NCBI GenBank assembly: GCA_040754375.1
Contig: JBFMCT010000020.1
Location: 1-58,149, forward strand
Source of the DNA: Actinomycetota bacterium
GTDB taxonomy: Bacteria > Actinomycetota > Acidimicrobiia > Acidimicrobiales > AC-14
Direction of reading: 5' to 3'
DNA: 58,149 nt
Part shown: in pieces, positions 8,389-15,970 of the stretch
Numbering within the stretch: the first letter of the stretch is position 1
How the letters are laid out: each line of letters begins with the position of its first letter
The notes under the pieces: model-generated
Database searches by the model: none
What the model was told of the DNA's origin: nothing
Seen by the model: only the letters and a program-made list of their open reading frames with translations
Translations under genes and position numbers: made by a program

Positions 8389-9366
8389 GTGCTCATCGTC
8401 GTCGGCCTCCTGGTGCTGGCCAAGGGGGCCGACGTGTTCGTGGCCGGGGCTGCCCGGCTGGCTGTCACCCTCAAGGTCTCCCCGGTGGTGGTCGGGGCGG
8501 TGGTGCTCGGGTTCGGTACGAGCGCCCCCGAATGGCTCGTCTCGGCCCTGGCCGCGGCCCGGGGATCGCTCGACATCGCCATGGGCAACGCCGTGGGCTC
8601 CAACCTGGCCAACGTCACGCTCGTCCTGGGTATCGCCGGGATCATCGCCCGGCCCCACCCGGTCCCCCGAGTGGTGCGCCTCGAGGCCCCGCTCGCCCTG
8701 GGCAGCGTCGTGCTGCTGGCCGTGGTCCTGCAAGGCGACGGCGTCTCCCGCTGGGAGGCGGCCGCCCTGATCGCGGGACTGGCGGGCGCTCTCGTCCTGA
8801 TGCTCCGGGCCAGCGAGCCACCGGCCGAGCCGCCCAGTGAGGCCGACGCCGAATACCTGGCCGAGTTCGAGGAGCGCTTGGAGCACGGGCCCCACAAAGG
8901 TGCCGGCACCTCCGAAGGCTCGGCCAAGGGCGACGCCGGGCGGGTGGTGGTAGGTCTGGTTGCCACCGTGGCCGGCGCCCAGTTGCTGGTGGTCGGGGCC
9001 CAGCGGATCGTGGCCGAGATCGGCCTGACCGGTGGGTTCGTCGGGCTGACCCTGGTGGCCGTGGGCACCTCCTTGCCCGAACTGGTCACCTCCATACAGT
9101 CGGCCCGGCGCAACGAGATGGCCCTGCTGGCCGGCAACGTCCTGGGCAGCAACGTGTTCAACAGCACGATCGTGGCCGGCACGGCCGGGCTCATCGGCCC
9201 CGGTCCCATCGACGACACGGGCCTGACGCTGGTCGCCACCGGGGCCATGGTCGGGGCCGGCGCGCTGGCCTGGCTCTTCCTGGGAAAGTTCGGCAAAGGC
9301 CTGCAGCGCTGGGAGGGGATCGCCCTGCTGGTCGCCTACGCCGCCACGCTGTACCTCATCCGCTGA
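8389..9366 (+). CDS. Cation/Ca2+ exchanger family (CaCA, YrbG-like) antiporter
   Basis: The 325-residue membrane protein carries two inverted alpha repeats of the CaCA family: GFGTSAPEWLVSALAA...GNAVGSNLANV (about 45-80) and VAVGTSLPELVTSIQ...GNVLGSNVFNS (about 225-265). The Glu residues in SAPE and SLPE are the ion-binding acidic residues. An intracellular loop of about 60 residues separates the halves. The family exchanges Na+ or H+ for Ca2+ or other cations. The start is GTG 8389; upstream sequence has no clear ribosome binding site. Its 3' end overlaps the convergent DinB-like gene by 11 bases. Confidence 0.88.
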   Translation: MLIVVGLLVLAKGADVFVAGAARLAVTLKVSPVVVGAVVLGFGTSAPEWLVSALAAARGSLDIAMGNAVGSNLANVTLVLGIAGIIARPHPVPRVVRLEAPLALGSVVLLAVVLQGDGVSRWEAAALIAGLAGALVLMLRASEPPAEPPSEADAEYLAEFEERLEHGPHKGAGTSEGSAKGDAGRVVVGLVATVAGAQLLVVGAQRIVAEIGLTGGFVGLTLVAVGTSLPELVTSIQSARRNEMALLAGNVLGSNVFNSTIVAGTAGLIGPGPIDDTGLTLVATGAMVGAGALAWLFLGKFGKGLQRWEGIALLVAYAATLYLIR

Positions 9367-9943
9367 GACTGGGCCCGAACGGGTCCCGGCCGATGAACGC
9401 CAGGAGCCTGGTCTGGACGTCGGCGTCGTCGGGCACGTCGACACGCGGACCGTAGTGGCCGCTGTGGCGGAGGGCGTCGTCCATGGGCACCATGGCGGCC
9501 AGCATCTCGGCGCACCTCCCGGGGTCCAGGACCTCGTCCTGACCGGTGGCCCGGGCCAGGTCCCAGCGGTGGAGGAACACGTCACCGGTGTAGACCATGG
9601 CCACTGCCTGCCCGAGCGCCATGCGGCCGATGTGGGGGAAGTCGTGCTCGCGATCGGCCGCCTCGCGGTCGTCGAGCAGGGCCTGCACGGCGTCGCTGTG
9701 GGTGCGCCAGGCACCGGCCGGGTCCTCGTCGACCGGGGGGCCGGCCGGGAGCGTGATCCCCGTAGCGCCGCGCAGAAAGGCCGAGAACCAGTCGATGAGG
9801 TGGCGGACGACGTCACGGGCGACCCAGCCTTCGGGCGGCGCAGGCCGGTCCCAATCCTCGGGCCGTACGCCCTCGACGGTGGCCGTGAACGCGCCGGCGA
9901 CGCCCCGGTACTCGTCGGCGCCACCCATCGGGGCCCGGCCCAT
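9356..9943 (-). CDS. DinB/maleylpyruvate isomerase-like (TIGR03086-type) protein
   Basis: The 195-residue protein resembles the mycothiol-dependent maleylpyruvate isomerase N-terminal (DinB-like four-helix) family. It has RPEDWDRPAPPEGWVARDVVRHL near the N-terminus with the expected His, then WFSAFLRG, and later YTGDVFLHRWDLARATGQD with a conserved His. These His residues form the metal site in the family. ATG 9943 overlaps the TGA of the SRPBCC gene by one base, so it is the third gene of the arsR operon. The molecular role is not established; thiol-S-transferase activity is one possibility. Confidence 0.78.
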   Translation of the reverse strand: MGRAPMGGADEYRGVAGAFTATVEGVRPEDWDRPAPPEGWVARDVVRHLIDWFSAFLRGATGITLPAGPPVDEDPAGAWRTHSDAVQALLDDREAADREHDFPHIGRMALGQAVAMVYTGDVFLHRWDLARATGQDEVLDPGRCAEMLAAMVPMDDALRHSGHYGPRVDVPDDADVQTRLLAFIGRDPFGPSLSG

Positions 9944-10428
9944 CAGAGCTCGGCCACGAAGGCGTCGAGCTTGGCGTAACCCTGCTCCACGCCCGTCTCC
10001 ATCCCGCTGGCCATCCACTGGTCGCGGCCCTCGAAGCTGTCGACGAGCGACTGGGCGTGCAGGCGGGTGCGCCCGCCCCCCAAGTCCTCGAACCACAGCG
10101 TCTCGAGGGCGACGCCGTCGGGCACACCGTCGAAGGTGAAGGTCTGGACGATCCGGTCCTCACCCACCTCGTGGAACGAGCCGTGGAAGCCGTAATCCTC
10201 GCCGTCGCGGCTGGCCACGTAGCGCCACCGGCCCCCCGTCGTGGCCTCCCACTCGACGATGGTGGTCTCCATCCCGTCGGGGCCGACCCACCGGGCGAAC
10301 AGCTCCGGGTCGGTGTGGGCCCGCATGAGCTGGGCCGGGGTGGCGTCGAAGTCGCGGGTGATGTGGATGATCGGCACGGTCGGGTCGGCCTCGATCGTCA
10401 CCTGGTGACGGCTGCTGGTGGGGTTCAT
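9943..10428 (-). CDS. SRPBCC / AHSA1-family protein
   Basis: The 161-residue protein has the START-like AHSA1 pattern: an ITRDFDATPAQLMRAHTDPELFARWVGP N-terminal segment, a central GGRWRYVASRDGEDYGFHGSF, and an LWFEDLGGGRTRLHAQ strand. The fold makes a hydrophobic ligand pocket. Members in bacteria are very often encoded beside an ArsR-type repressor, as here: its ATG overlaps the stop of the arsR gene (ATGA), and its own stop overlaps the DinB-like gene. Ligand and physiological role are unknown. Confidence 0.87.
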   Translation of the reverse strand: MNPTSSRHQVTIEADPTVPIIHITRDFDATPAQLMRAHTDPELFARWVGPDGMETTIVEWEATTGGRWRYVASRDGEDYGFHGSFHEVGEDRIVQTFTFDGVPDGVALETLWFEDLGGGRTRLHAQSLVDSFEGRDQWMASGMETGVEQGYAKLDAFVAEL

Positions 10429-10796
10429 GACGCTGCTCCTCTCTGGCTGGTCGTGGGGTAGGTGATCGGCTTCTCGCCCCGCATCTCGGCTAGGACGGCG
10501 TCGAGGCGTTCGTAGCGCTCCTGAGCCTGTTGCCGGTAGCGCTCGACCCACTTGGTCATCAGGTCGAAGACCTGGGCCTCCAGGCGGCACGGCCGGCGCT
10601 GGGCGTCTCGGGTCTGGGTGACCAGGCCCGCCTCGGCCAGCACCTTGACGTGCTTGGACACCGCCTGGAGAGACACGCCATAGGGCTCGGCCAGCTCCCC
10701 GACGGTGGCGTCGCCCTCGGCCAGGCGGGCCACGATGTCGCGCCGCGTCGGGTCGGCCAGGGCCGCGAAGATCCTCGAAAGCTGGTCGTCGGCCAA
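10425..10796 (-). CDS. ArsR-family transcriptional repressor
   Basis: The 123-residue winged-helix protein opens with a typical RIFAALADPTRRDIVARLAEG, then the recognition helix VSLQAVSKHVKVLAEAGLV. It lacks the Cys metal motifs of ArsR/SmtB sensors, so it belongs to the metal-independent branch paired with SRPBCC proteins. The start is TTG 10796, preceded by AAAGGAG at about five bases. That ribosome binding site is the end of a 28-bp perfect palindrome, so binding there would block its own expression. It leads a three-gene overlapping operon (arsR, SRPBCC, DinB-like). Confidence 0.9.
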   Translation of the reverse strand: MADDQLSRIFAALADPTRRDIVARLAEGDATVGELAEPYGVSLQAVSKHVKVLAEAGLVTQTRDAQRRPCRLEAQVFDLMTKWVERYRQQAQERYERLDAVLAEMRGEKPITYPTTSQRGAAS

Positions 10797-10802
10797 GACG
10801 CT

Positions 10803-10830
10803 CCTTTATCAACCGATCGGTTGATAAAGG
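10803..10830. promoter_or_regulatory. Perfect 28-bp palindrome, probable ArsR operator (site 1)
   Basis: The sequence from 10803 to 10830 equals its own reverse complement. Its core is ATCAACCGATCGGTTGAT and the flanks are CCTTT and AAAGG-type. The AACC-n4-GGTT core is the dyad type I associate with ArsR/SRPBCC pairs. Its right-hand arm, read on the minus strand, contains the AAAGGAG ribosome binding site of the arsR gene, which implies autorepression. Confidence 0.75.
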
Positions 10831-10851
10831 TACGCTCTGGTCCCGGCGTTG

Positions 10852-10873
10852 TCAACCGATCGGTTTAGAAAGG
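10852..10873. promoter_or_regulatory. Second, degenerate copy of the ArsR operator (site 2)
   Basis: The stretch repeats site 1 (TCAACCGATCGGTT, then a diverged half TAGAAAGG instead of GATAAAGG). A 12-bp perfect dyad AACCGATCGGTT remains at 10854-10865. The centre lies 43 bp from the centre of site 1, close to four helical turns, so both could be bound on the same DNA face. It ends just before the stop codon of the methyltransferase gene. Confidence 0.65.
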
Positions 10874-11677
10874 TCAGTCGAGCGCCGGGCGCCGGCCGAA
10901 GGCGAAGAACTGGGGGACGAACAGCGTCGGCCGGAGGGCGGCCTGGTCGAGCCGGACGAAAGCGGCGTCCCAGCGGGCGACATCCGCCTCGGTCGCCAGA
11001 CCGGCGGCCACCAACGCGGCTCGCGCCGCCCAGCTCGGCGGGCGGAAGCCGGGCCGGACGGGCAGGATGTGGTAGCGGCCGTGGTGCTCCACGTCGACGA
11101 GGCCGGCCCCGGCCAGCAGCTCGGCCAGGCGGAGACCGATGGTGAGGTCATTGCCCTGTTGCGCGTGCCAGCGTTCGTAGCGGGAGTCGAGATCGGCGAC
11201 ATCGCTGTCGGCCGGGCGCAAGCGGAAGGCCGTCATGTCGATGTCGACGAGGTAGACGGCACCGCCCGGGCGGACGAGGGAGGCGGCGTGGTCGACGATG
11301 GCCTGCTCCCTCGAACCGTTGTGGGCCAGCACGTGGCGGATCATGACGAGGTCCACACTGCCGGGCGCGATACCGGTGTCGTGGGCCTCGCCCACGCCGA
11401 AGGTCACGTTGGCGACCCCGGCCCGGCCGACGACCGTCCGGGCCGCCTCGATCACCTCGGCGTCACGGTCGACTGACCGGACCGAGCCGGTGGCTCCGAC
11501 CAAGCGGGCCAGGAGTGCGGACACGGCACCGGGGCCACACCCGACATCGGCGACCGCCGCGCCCTCGACCACACCGGCCGCGGCCCACAGGTGGCCCTCG
11601 GCCTCGGCCGCGATCTCGGCCATGAGCTCATAGCGGGCCAGCTCCGCCTCGCTGAGCCTCAATGCGTACTCGCTCAT
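10874..11677 (-). CDS. SAM-dependent methyltransferase (class I)
   Basis: The 267-residue protein has the class I methyltransferase signature VADVGCGPGAVSALLARLV (motif I, about residues 42-60), SVDRDAEV (motif II acidic residue) and DLVMIRHVLAHN (post-motif), plus LVRPGGAVYLVDID. Substrate is unknown. The ATG at 11677 follows a G-rich run (GGGGGAGGC); the frame extends further upstream without a better start. The gene is upstream of the arsR operator; its stop codon abuts operator site 2, so the repressor could also act on read-through from here. Confidence 0.85.
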   Translation of the reverse strand: MSEYALRLSEAELARYELMAEIAAEAEGHLWAAAGVVEGAAVADVGCGPGAVSALLARLVGATGSVRSVDRDAEVIEAARTVVGRAGVANVTFGVGEAHDTGIAPGSVDLVMIRHVLAHNGSREQAIVDHAASLVRPGGAVYLVDIDMTAFRLRPADSDVADLDSRYERWHAQQGNDLTIGLRLAELLAGAGLVDVEHHGRYHILPVRPGFRPPSWAARAALVAAGLATEADVARWDAAFVRLDQAALRPTLFVPQFFAFGRRPALD

Positions 11678-11939
11678 GCCTCCCCCCGCCCTGCGCACCC
11701 ATCGTGGCCACACCCGCCGTCCAGGAGGTATTATCTACCCCCGTCGTCCGTGGTAGCACGGAGCACTGGTGGGGCCCGCCGGTCGCTTCGCTCACGACCC
11801 ACCAGGTCCGCGCTCAGCTCGACGAAAGTAGTTCGGGTACCTAACGCCCGGGCCGATGGAGCGGGGGAAGCTCTGTGCAAGGTGGTCGTGGACCACGTGG
11901 CGAGCGGGCTGAACACCGCGCATGCTTCGAACTTCCGGC

Positions 11940-12101
11940 ATGACTGGCGGCTACGGGCCACGGGGCGGGGTCAGGATCGGGGGCGTGTTCCTTACCGGCG
12001 ATGAGGACGTGAGCGACGAACTCTTGAGCCATGAGTCCGTTCACGCCGACCAAGTGGGCGGTTGGAGGACTCACATTTGCGGGGGCACAGCGGCGAGCTG
12101 A
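11940..12101 (+). pseudogene. Fragment of a zincin-like protein (HESVH motif)
   Basis: A 53-codon frame from ATG 11940 to TGA 12101 encodes GGVRIGGVFLTG, then ELLSHESVHADQ. The HExxH-like HESVH followed by ADQ, after a short beta-hairpin, is typical of small actinobacterial proteins with a metalloprotease-like site. Those are longer at both ends. Here an in-frame stop lies just upstream (11910) and similarity ends abruptly after the motif. I therefore call an eroded fragment. A functional micro-protein cannot be excluded. Confidence 0.4.
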
Positions 12102-12130
12102 ACCGGCAGAGTTATCTGTTGTCGTGAAGG

Positions 12131-12301
12131 TCATCCGGCGCCCAGTGGGACGAGGTCCCCGTACCGGCGGTCGAAGGGCTCCTGGTCCTCGATGGCGAGC
12201 GCTTGGGACAGCCGGCTCATCACCACGGTGAACCGATCGAAGAAACCGGCCTGGCCGAGGACCATCAGCCAGGGTGGGCCTCCATCCGTGCGCACTGACA
12301 C
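12131..12301 (-). pseudogene. C-terminal fragment resembling a retropepsin-like protein
   Basis: The frame (GTG 12301, or GTG 12295, to TGA 12131) encodes a coherent peptide with PPWLMVLGQAGFFDRFTVVM and then DQEPFDRRYGDLVPLGAG. The LGxxGFFDRF pattern is what I associate with the C-terminal end of retropepsin-like aspartic-protease-fold proteins in actinobacteria. The part that would contain the Asp-Thr/Ser-Gly active site is missing: a TGA stops the frame three codons before 12301, and tRNA-Thr follows. GAGGAG precedes the GTG, so expression of the 56-residue peptide is possible. A decayed gene is more likely. Confidence 0.45.
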
Positions 12302-12390
12302 AGCTCCTCAGCCAGATCGGCCGAACCGGACGTACCCGAGCATCGGGCGAGGAGGCTGTCCAACGCCCTCGTTCACAGCACCTGCGTGCG

Positions 12391-12464
12391 AGCCCGAGGT
12401 CGGATTCGAACCGACGACCTGCTCATTACGAGTGAGCTGCTCTGCCGAACTGAGCTACCCGGGC
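12391..12464 (-). tRNA. tRNA-Thr (CGT)
   Basis: The 74-nt cloverleaf is complete. The acceptor stem GCCCGGG pairs with CTCGGGC (one G-U), the D-stem is GCTC/GAGC and the anticodon stem GCTCA/TGAGC. The anticodon loop CTCGTAA gives anticodon CGT, which reads ACG (Thr). The T-stem is GTCGG/CCGAC with TTCGAAT loop. The discriminator base is T and no CCA is encoded. It lies next to two gene fragments, a typical position for integration and decay at a tRNA. Confidence 0.95.
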
Positions 12465-12631
12465 GGGACAGCCCAGGTTAGTGGGCTACGGCCGGGGCCG
12501 GGAGCGGGGCCGGTGACCGCGGGGGCGGGGGTACGTTCGACGTAGTCGGCTGCCAGCGACGGCTTGCAGCCGGTCAGGGCGGTCGACCTCGACGGGGCCC
12601 ATGGCCTCGTCGATGTTCAAGTCCCCCCTCG

Positions 12632-13735
12632 TCATGGTCGGCCCAGTGGTGCCAGGCGCAGTAGGAGCGCCTGCAGGAACAGGCTCTCGCTCGGGTTGCG
12701 GACGATGGCCTCGGCCGCGTCCTGGAGGGCGTCCACCGAGGCCGCCAGCTCACGGGCCCGGGCGGGGCCGGGACCCTCGAAGGCCGTGGCCTCGACAACT
12801 CCCGCGGCCAGGGCGTCGCGGTAGGTGCCGGCCAACACGGCCAGGCCGTAGCGCAGCTCGTCGGCCCGCAGGCGCCGCAGTTCCCGGCGTTGGCGCTCGA
12901 CCAGGAGCTTGCGGCCCCCGCCGCGCTCACCCGAACGTTCGATACGGGCCTCCAGGGCGGCTCGCTCCTCGGCGTGGCGGGCCTCCAGAGGGCCGACGGC
13001 GGCCGACCCGAGCATGACCACCAGCTCACCGGCCAGCCGGGACACCGTCGCCCCCGTGCCGTCGAGGCGGGCCGGCACGGAGCGCCAGAGCCGCCGGCGG
13101 TCCTCCAGGCCGGGATCGGAGGCCAAGATGCGGGCGCGGTCGAGGCGCCCCTCAGCCGCCTCGGCCGCCTCGGCCGCCCGGTCCGGCCCCACGCCTTCGG
13201 CCACCAGGGCAGCCTCGATCTCGTGCTGGCTCAGGCGCCCGAACTCGATGCGCACGCACCGGGAGGCGATCGTCACCAGCTCGGGGGGGAGGTGATCGGC
13301 CAGGACCAAGAAGATGGTGCTCGGGGGTGGCTCCTCGATCACCTTGAGCAGGGTGGGCCCCGCCTCTCGCACCAGGTGGAAATCGTTGAGCACCAGCACC
13401 TTGCGGTGACCCTCGTTGGGGGTGCGCATGGCCAGCCGCTGGATCTCCCGGGCCTGGCCGACGCTGATGTAGGCCCCGTCGCGCTCCACCGTCACCACGT
13501 CGGGGTGGACGTCGGCCAGTACCCGCCGGCACGTCTCGCACTGCCCGCAGCCGCCCTGGGGGCACATGACAGCGGCTGCGAAGGCGCGGGCCGCGGGGCG
13601 CTTGCCCCCGCCCGGAGGGCCGACGAACAGGTATGCGTGGACCGGGGCCCGGGCTGCGGCCCGGAGGGCGTTGACGGCCCTGGCCTGGCCCACCAGCGTG
13701 CCGAACACGCGGCCCTCCCCGGTCGCGCCGGTCAC
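12632..13735 (-). CDS. holB: DNA polymerase III delta-prime subunit (clamp-loader)
   Basis: The 367-residue AAA+ protein has a GQARAVNALRAA start, a P-loop-like VGPPGGGKRP (about 38-47), a four-Cys zinc module (C58, C63, C66, C69: CPQGGCGQCETCR), then LVLNDFHLVREAGPTLLKVIEEPPPSTIFLVLA, the standard delta-prime/gamma arrangement. The P-loop has Arg in place of Thr after GK, so ATP binding is probably lost, as in other delta-prime subunits. The GTG start overlaps the TGA of tmk (GTGA). The tmk-holB pairing is a classic bacterial arrangement. Part of the clamp loader that opens the beta clamp. Confidence 0.9.
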   Translation of the reverse strand: MTGATGEGRVFGTLVGQARAVNALRAAARAPVHAYLFVGPPGGGKRPAARAFAAAVMCPQGGCGQCETCRRVLADVHPDVVTVERDGAYISVGQAREIQRLAMRTPNEGHRKVLVLNDFHLVREAGPTLLKVIEEPPPSTIFLVLADHLPPELVTIASRCVRIEFGRLSQHEIEAALVAEGVGPDRAAEAAEAAEGRLDRARILASDPGLEDRRRLWRSVPARLDGTGATVSRLAGELVVMLGSAAVGPLEARHAEERAALEARIERSGERGGGRKLLVERQRRELRRLRADELRYGLAVLAGTYRDALAAGVVEATAFEGPGPARARELAASVDALQDAAEAIVRNPSESLFLQALLLRLAPLGRP

Positions 13736-14340
13736 AGTCCTAGGGCCCCGGCCACACGGGCCGCCACCTCGTCGACGTCGCCGGCCCCGTCGACCACGGC
13801 CCAGCGGCCGGGGTCGGCGGCCGCCAGGGACCGGTAACCGGACTCGACCCGGCGGTGGAACTCCCGGTCCTCGCCCTCCATGCGGTCCGGACCTTCGCCC
13901 GGGCGGGCCCGGGCCCGGGCCATGGCCACCTCGACGGGGACCTCGATGAGCACCACCGCGTCCGGTTCCAGTCCCCCCGACGCCCACCGCGTCAGCCACC
14001 GCAGGTCGTCCAGGGGAAGGCCCCGGCCGTAGCCCTGGTAGGCCAGCGTCGAGCCCGAGAACCGGTCGGTGACGACGTCTAAGCCCTTCTCCAGGGCCGG
14101 CCGGACCACCTCGGCCACGTGCTGGGCGCGGTCGGCGGCCATCAGGAGGGCCTCAGCCCGGGCATCGACGGTCGCACTACCCACAGCGGGGCCCAGTACG
14201 AGCGTCCGGACCCGCCGGCCCAGCTCGGTCGCACCGGGCTCGTGGGTGAGCACGGCCCCGAGCCGTTCGGCCAGCAGGCGGGCCTGGGTCGACTTGCCGC
14301 ACCCCTCCCCGCCCTCGAAGGCGACGAAACGACCCCTCAC
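13732..14340 (-). CDS. tmk: Thymidylate kinase
   Basis: The 202-residue protein shows the dTMP kinase P-loop (FVAFEGGEGCGKSTQ, about 5-19), the substrate-binding DRFSGSTLAYQGYGRG segment and the lid-like region rich in Arg (RARARPGEGPDRMEGEDREF). It phosphorylates dTMP to dTDP in the cytoplasm. The GTG start at 14340 overlaps the TGA of the MFS gene, and its stop overlaps holB, so MFS-tmk-holB form one transcriptional unit. Confidence 0.93.
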   Translation of the reverse strand: MRGRFVAFEGGEGCGKSTQARLLAERLGAVLTHEPGATELGRRVRTLVLGPAVGSATVDARAEALLMAADRAQHVAEVVRPALEKGLDVVTDRFSGSTLAYQGYGRGLPLDDLRWLTRWASGGLEPDAVVLIEVPVEVAMARARARPGEGPDRMEGEDREFHRRVESGYRSLAAADPGRWAVVDGAGDVDEVAARVAGALGL

Positions 14341-15701
14341 TCGGGTGCCCTCCCCTCGGGACGGAGGGCCGGCGCCCGCGGTGCCAGCGCACGGGCGGCC
14401 AGCACGCCGGCCGCCAGGATGATGGCGGCCCCGATCCACAAGGTCATCCGGACGCCGGGCACCGACGTGGGCAGGCTGTCGAGCAGGCCCGCGGCCAGAG
14501 GCGCGAAGGCCAGCGAGATCAGCAGGCACAGGCGCGACAGGGTGTAAAGCGTGGCGAAGATCCGGCCCCGCAACTCGTCCTCCACGCTCTCTTGCAGCAG
14601 GGTGAACCCCAGCACGTACACCGCACCCGCGCACACGCCCATCAAGCCGATGAACAGCATGGTCAGAGCCAGGCTCGACATGGCCGCGGCCACGGCCATG
14701 GCCGCCCCCGCGCCGAGCACGGCCAGTGGGAAGACCTTGGCGTGGGGTACCCGCTTCTGGATCGTCGAGACCCCGACGACGCCGACGGCCAGCCCCATGC
14801 CCAGGGCCGTCAGCAGCAGGCCGAAACCGGCCGGGCCGGCCCGCAGCACCCGTTCGGCGAACGTGGGGCCGAGGGGGGCGACCATGCCCCCGCCGATGAG
14901 CCCGGTGCCCAGCCCGACCAGCACCGAGCGCACCACCGGGCTGGTGCCGATGAACTTCCAGCCCTCCTTGAGCTCGGTGAAGGTGCGCCCCAGCTCGATC
15001 CGGCCCTTGCGCCTGGGGTTGTGAGGCAGGGCGACCGTCGAGAGCAGCGCGGCCGAGGTGAAGAACGTCAGGACGTCGACGTAGATGGCCAGCGATTCCT
15101 GGTTCAGCTCGAGGAAGCCGAGGGCGCCGGCGTGCTGGCCCAGCCATTCGGCCACCTTGGTCAACGAGGCGAACAGGGCCGAGCCGATGGGGAAGGTGCC
15201 GTAGGCCGCGGCCAACGACAGGGAGTTGGCGGTCGTGAGGCGGCTGGTGGGCACCAGGTTGGGGACCGACGCCTCCTTGGCGGGCGCCCACAGCAAGGTG
15301 AGGACCTCGAGGAAGAGCGAGGCGACCACCAGCCCCCAGATGGAGTTGATGAACGGGAGCGTGGCCAGCACGAAGCCGCGCCCCACGTCGCAGGACACCA
15401 TGACCCGCTTGCGGTCCCACCGGTCGACCAGCACACCGGCCACCGACCCGAAGAAGAACCCCGGGACCATGCGGGCGAACATGACGAGGCTGATGGCCGC
15501 CTCGGGCGAGCTACCCCCGATACGGGCAGCCAACGACAAGATGGCCACCAGGCCGATCCAGTCGCCCATGGAGGACACCACCTGAGCCAGCCACAGCCGG
15601 AAGAACGAGCTGGAACCGAGCAGGCGCGGGCCTGGGAGGTCGGGACCGGGTGAGGGGACGGCTGCCACCGGCGCCGTCTCGCTTTCGGCACCGGTGGGCA
15701 T
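14337..15701 (-). CDS. MFS transporter (MFS_3-like exporter)
   Basis: The protein (about 454 residues from ATG 15701) has a Pro-rich N-terminus, twelve predicted helices, the early FFRLWLAQVVSSMGDWIGLVAI motif and the loop motif GVLVDRWDRKRVMVSCD that mark MFS_3 drug/macrolide exporter-like proteins. A later LQESVEDELRGRIFATLYTLSR is typical of the same family. The start was chosen for GGTGAG just upstream; an in-frame GTG at 15779 lacks a ribosome binding site. Substrate unknown. It is translationally coupled to tmk. Between it and topA, 15702-15970 contains no gene I can support, only a weak hairpin at 15860-15878. Confidence 0.85.
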   Translation of the reverse strand: MPTGAESETAPVAAVPSPGPDLPGPRLLGSSSFFRLWLAQVVSSMGDWIGLVAILSLAARIGGSSPEAAISLVMFARMVPGFFFGSVAGVLVDRWDRKRVMVSCDVGRGFVLATLPFINSIWGLVVASLFLEVLTLLWAPAKEASVPNLVPTSRLTTANSLSLAAAYGTFPIGSALFASLTKVAEWLGQHAGALGFLELNQESLAIYVDVLTFFTSAALLSTVALPHNPRRKGRIELGRTFTELKEGWKFIGTSPVVRSVLVGLGTGLIGGGMVAPLGPTFAERVLRAGPAGFGLLLTALGMGLAVGVVGVSTIQKRVPHAKVFPLAVLGAGAAMAVAAAMSSLALTMLFIGLMGVCAGAVYVLGFTLLQESVEDELRGRIFATLYTLSRLCLLISLAFAPLAAGLLDSLPTSVPGVRMTLWIGAAIILAAGVLAARALAPRAPALRPEGRAPE

Positions 15702-15970
15702 GAGCTCACCCCGCAGGGGCCTGGGCCGCCGGCGCCGGGGCCAACCCCGTGACGCTCTGTTCTCAGGGGGCTCAGGCACGGTCGTTCAGGCTAGGTGACC
15801 GGTGTCAGAGCCCTCATCTGGTGGGCGGCCGCCCGGTTCGCTTCGCGCTCGCGGTTCATATGCCCTGGTCAGGGGCATTTCGACCGCCCGGACGCGGAGA
15901 GCCGGACGGCAATCGCACCGGTCGCCCAGGAGGCCGGTGCCTGTCGGGCGCATCTCCTCGTGCAGGGCGC

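Noticed and set aside
12192-12545. A 117-codon plus-strand frame running through tRNA-Thr
   Set aside because: It includes the reverse complement of the tRNA, which produces the familiar false peptide EPEVGFEPTTCSL; not a gene.
12486-12635. A 49-codon minus-strand frame between holB and tRNA-Thr
   Set aside because: No ribosome binding site, Arg/Pro-rich composition without conserved pattern; consistent with a random high-GC frame.
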